Of a stretch of DNA of 20,572 nt, positions 19,979 through 20,572 are shown in pieces. The notes below the pieces were generated by a model that ran no database searches, was not told the origin of the DNA, and saw nothing but the letters and a program-made list of their open reading frames with translations. Position 1 is the first letter of the stretch, and every line of letters starts with the position of its first letter. Source of the DNA: Phoronis ovalis (lineage: Eukaryota > Phoronida > Phoronidae); assembly GCA_028565635.1 (NCBI GenBank), contig JAOXYB010113158.1, positions 1-20,572 on the forward strand. Direction: 5' to 3'. The translations under genes and the position numbers were made by a program.

Positions 19979-20572
19979 CTGTGAATGAAAAGGTTATATA
20001 CATGAATTAAATTATTGTTTACAATCTAAAACGCAATTCAAAATTATATAGCAATATAACTTGTTTTGTTCACAAAAACAAATCAGAGAGAGATATAAAC
20101 ATCCACCAATGCAGAACTACAATTGTTCTTTATGGATTCTGTTCATTTTATATACATCCAATATTTTGGACACATTCCACCAGTTCATACAGCATGGACA
20201 GTTTATGAGACAAGCACCCGGGACATTCACCAAGTCCACTGAACATGGACCTTCTGCCTTTTTCATTAAACTGTAGATTGAGTTTAAACTATAAACTAAG
20301 CATAATAAACTGGACATTCAATTCAATATATGCTGCTGATATAAAGAGTTAGAATTTCCCTAAAATTCACAAATCTCTGTATTCAGCATCAACAGCCAGA
20401 AAACACTATACTTCCACCATTATACTAGTCCTAGCTTTATGACCCTACTATCTTGCCTACGGCAACGTAGGGTCATAGCCCAGGCTGTGCAAATTTCAGT
20501 AGAAGTTGGTGTCTTTCAAAAACACTCACCGTGTGTCAAAAAATTCAATAAATTCAAAGCAGTTTTGTTGCC
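19979..20572 (-). other. ZFYVE21: ZFYVE21 intron upstream of the FYVE exon, to the window end
   Basis: No in-frame upstream exon was found in these ~590 nt. The only good minus-strand donor (ACACG/GTGAGT at 20530/20529) is preceded by 43 nt reading CFEFIEFFDTR in one frame, loosely like the expected segment before HHCRRCG, but the phase does not match. The interval also contains the hairpin at 20438-20477. Confidence 0.6.
20438..20477. repeat. Perfect 11-bp inverted repeat with nested 5-bp stem
   Basis: TATGACCCTAC at 20438-20448 pairs perfectly with GTAGGGTCATA at 20467-20477. Inside the 18-nt loop, TTGCC at 20453-20457 pairs with GGCAA at 20461-20465 around TAC. The whole forms a two-tier hairpin. 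It looks like the end of a fold-back or MITE-type repeat rather than a gene feature. Confidence 0.75.

Noticed and set aside
20061-20317. Minus-strand frame with CLINCPCCMNWWN as the missing first zinc-ligand pair of FYVE
   Set aside because: The cysteines are suggestive, but spacing and the following residues do not fit the ZFYVE21 N-terminal half of the finger, and there is no matching donor.
20530-20572. Upstream ZFYVE21 exon ending in ACACG/GTGAGT and reading CFEFIEFFDTR
   Set aside because: The donor is excellent and the peptide loosely resembles the residues before HHCRRCG, but the frame ends at phase 2 while the next exon needs phase 0, and the phase-0 frame contains TGA. It would need a frameshift or sequence error, so I left it out as an exon.

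Overview
The window is an A+T-rich stretch of animal nuclear DNA (roughly two thirds A+T by eye) with intron-split genes, long non-coding spacers, degenerate repeats and a solo LTR. Both recognisable genes are metazoan families, CNRIP1 and ZFYVE21. Divergence from the human proteins and intron sizes of about 0.1-2.8 kb suggest an invertebrate, perhaps a mollusc, but the sequence does not fix the species. I recognised no convincing plus-strand gene, no tRNA or rRNA gene and no CRISPR array. Almost all open frames longer than 60 codons are chance frames in low-complexity DNA.

Layout. 1-390: a degenerate ~30-bp tandem repeat array flanked by inverted GGGG-N-TGTGC-type arms. 390-5325: intergenic, no supported gene. 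5326-11141 (minus): a complete three-exon CNRIP1 homologue with a ~80-residue N-terminal extension absent from the vertebrate protein. 11165-13107 (minus): a series of short, phase-compatible candidate exons that align in order with CNRIP1. I read it as a strongly diverged tandem paralogue or relic whose stop codon lies 23 nt before the CNRIP1 ATG. This is the most interesting and least certain part. 13108-16350: intergenic, with one 33-bp tandem duplication. 16524 to about 19978, probably continuing past the right edge (minus): the 3' five coding exons of ZFYVE21, a FYVE/PH-like endosomal phosphoinositide-binding protein. Its first exon or exons lie outside the window. The large intron of ZFYVE21 holds a 511-bp solo LTR with a perfect 5-bp target-site duplication. 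A hairpin palindrome lies at 20438-20477.

All genes read leftward: ZFYVE21, then the CNRIP1-like copy, then CNRIP1. ZFYVE21 and CNRIP1 have no known shared pathway, so their adjacency looks like plain gene order. The close packing of the CNRIP1-like copy and CNRIP1 looks like tandem duplication. I made all exon calls by reading splice sites, phases and remembered family features. No alignment or RNA evidence was available.
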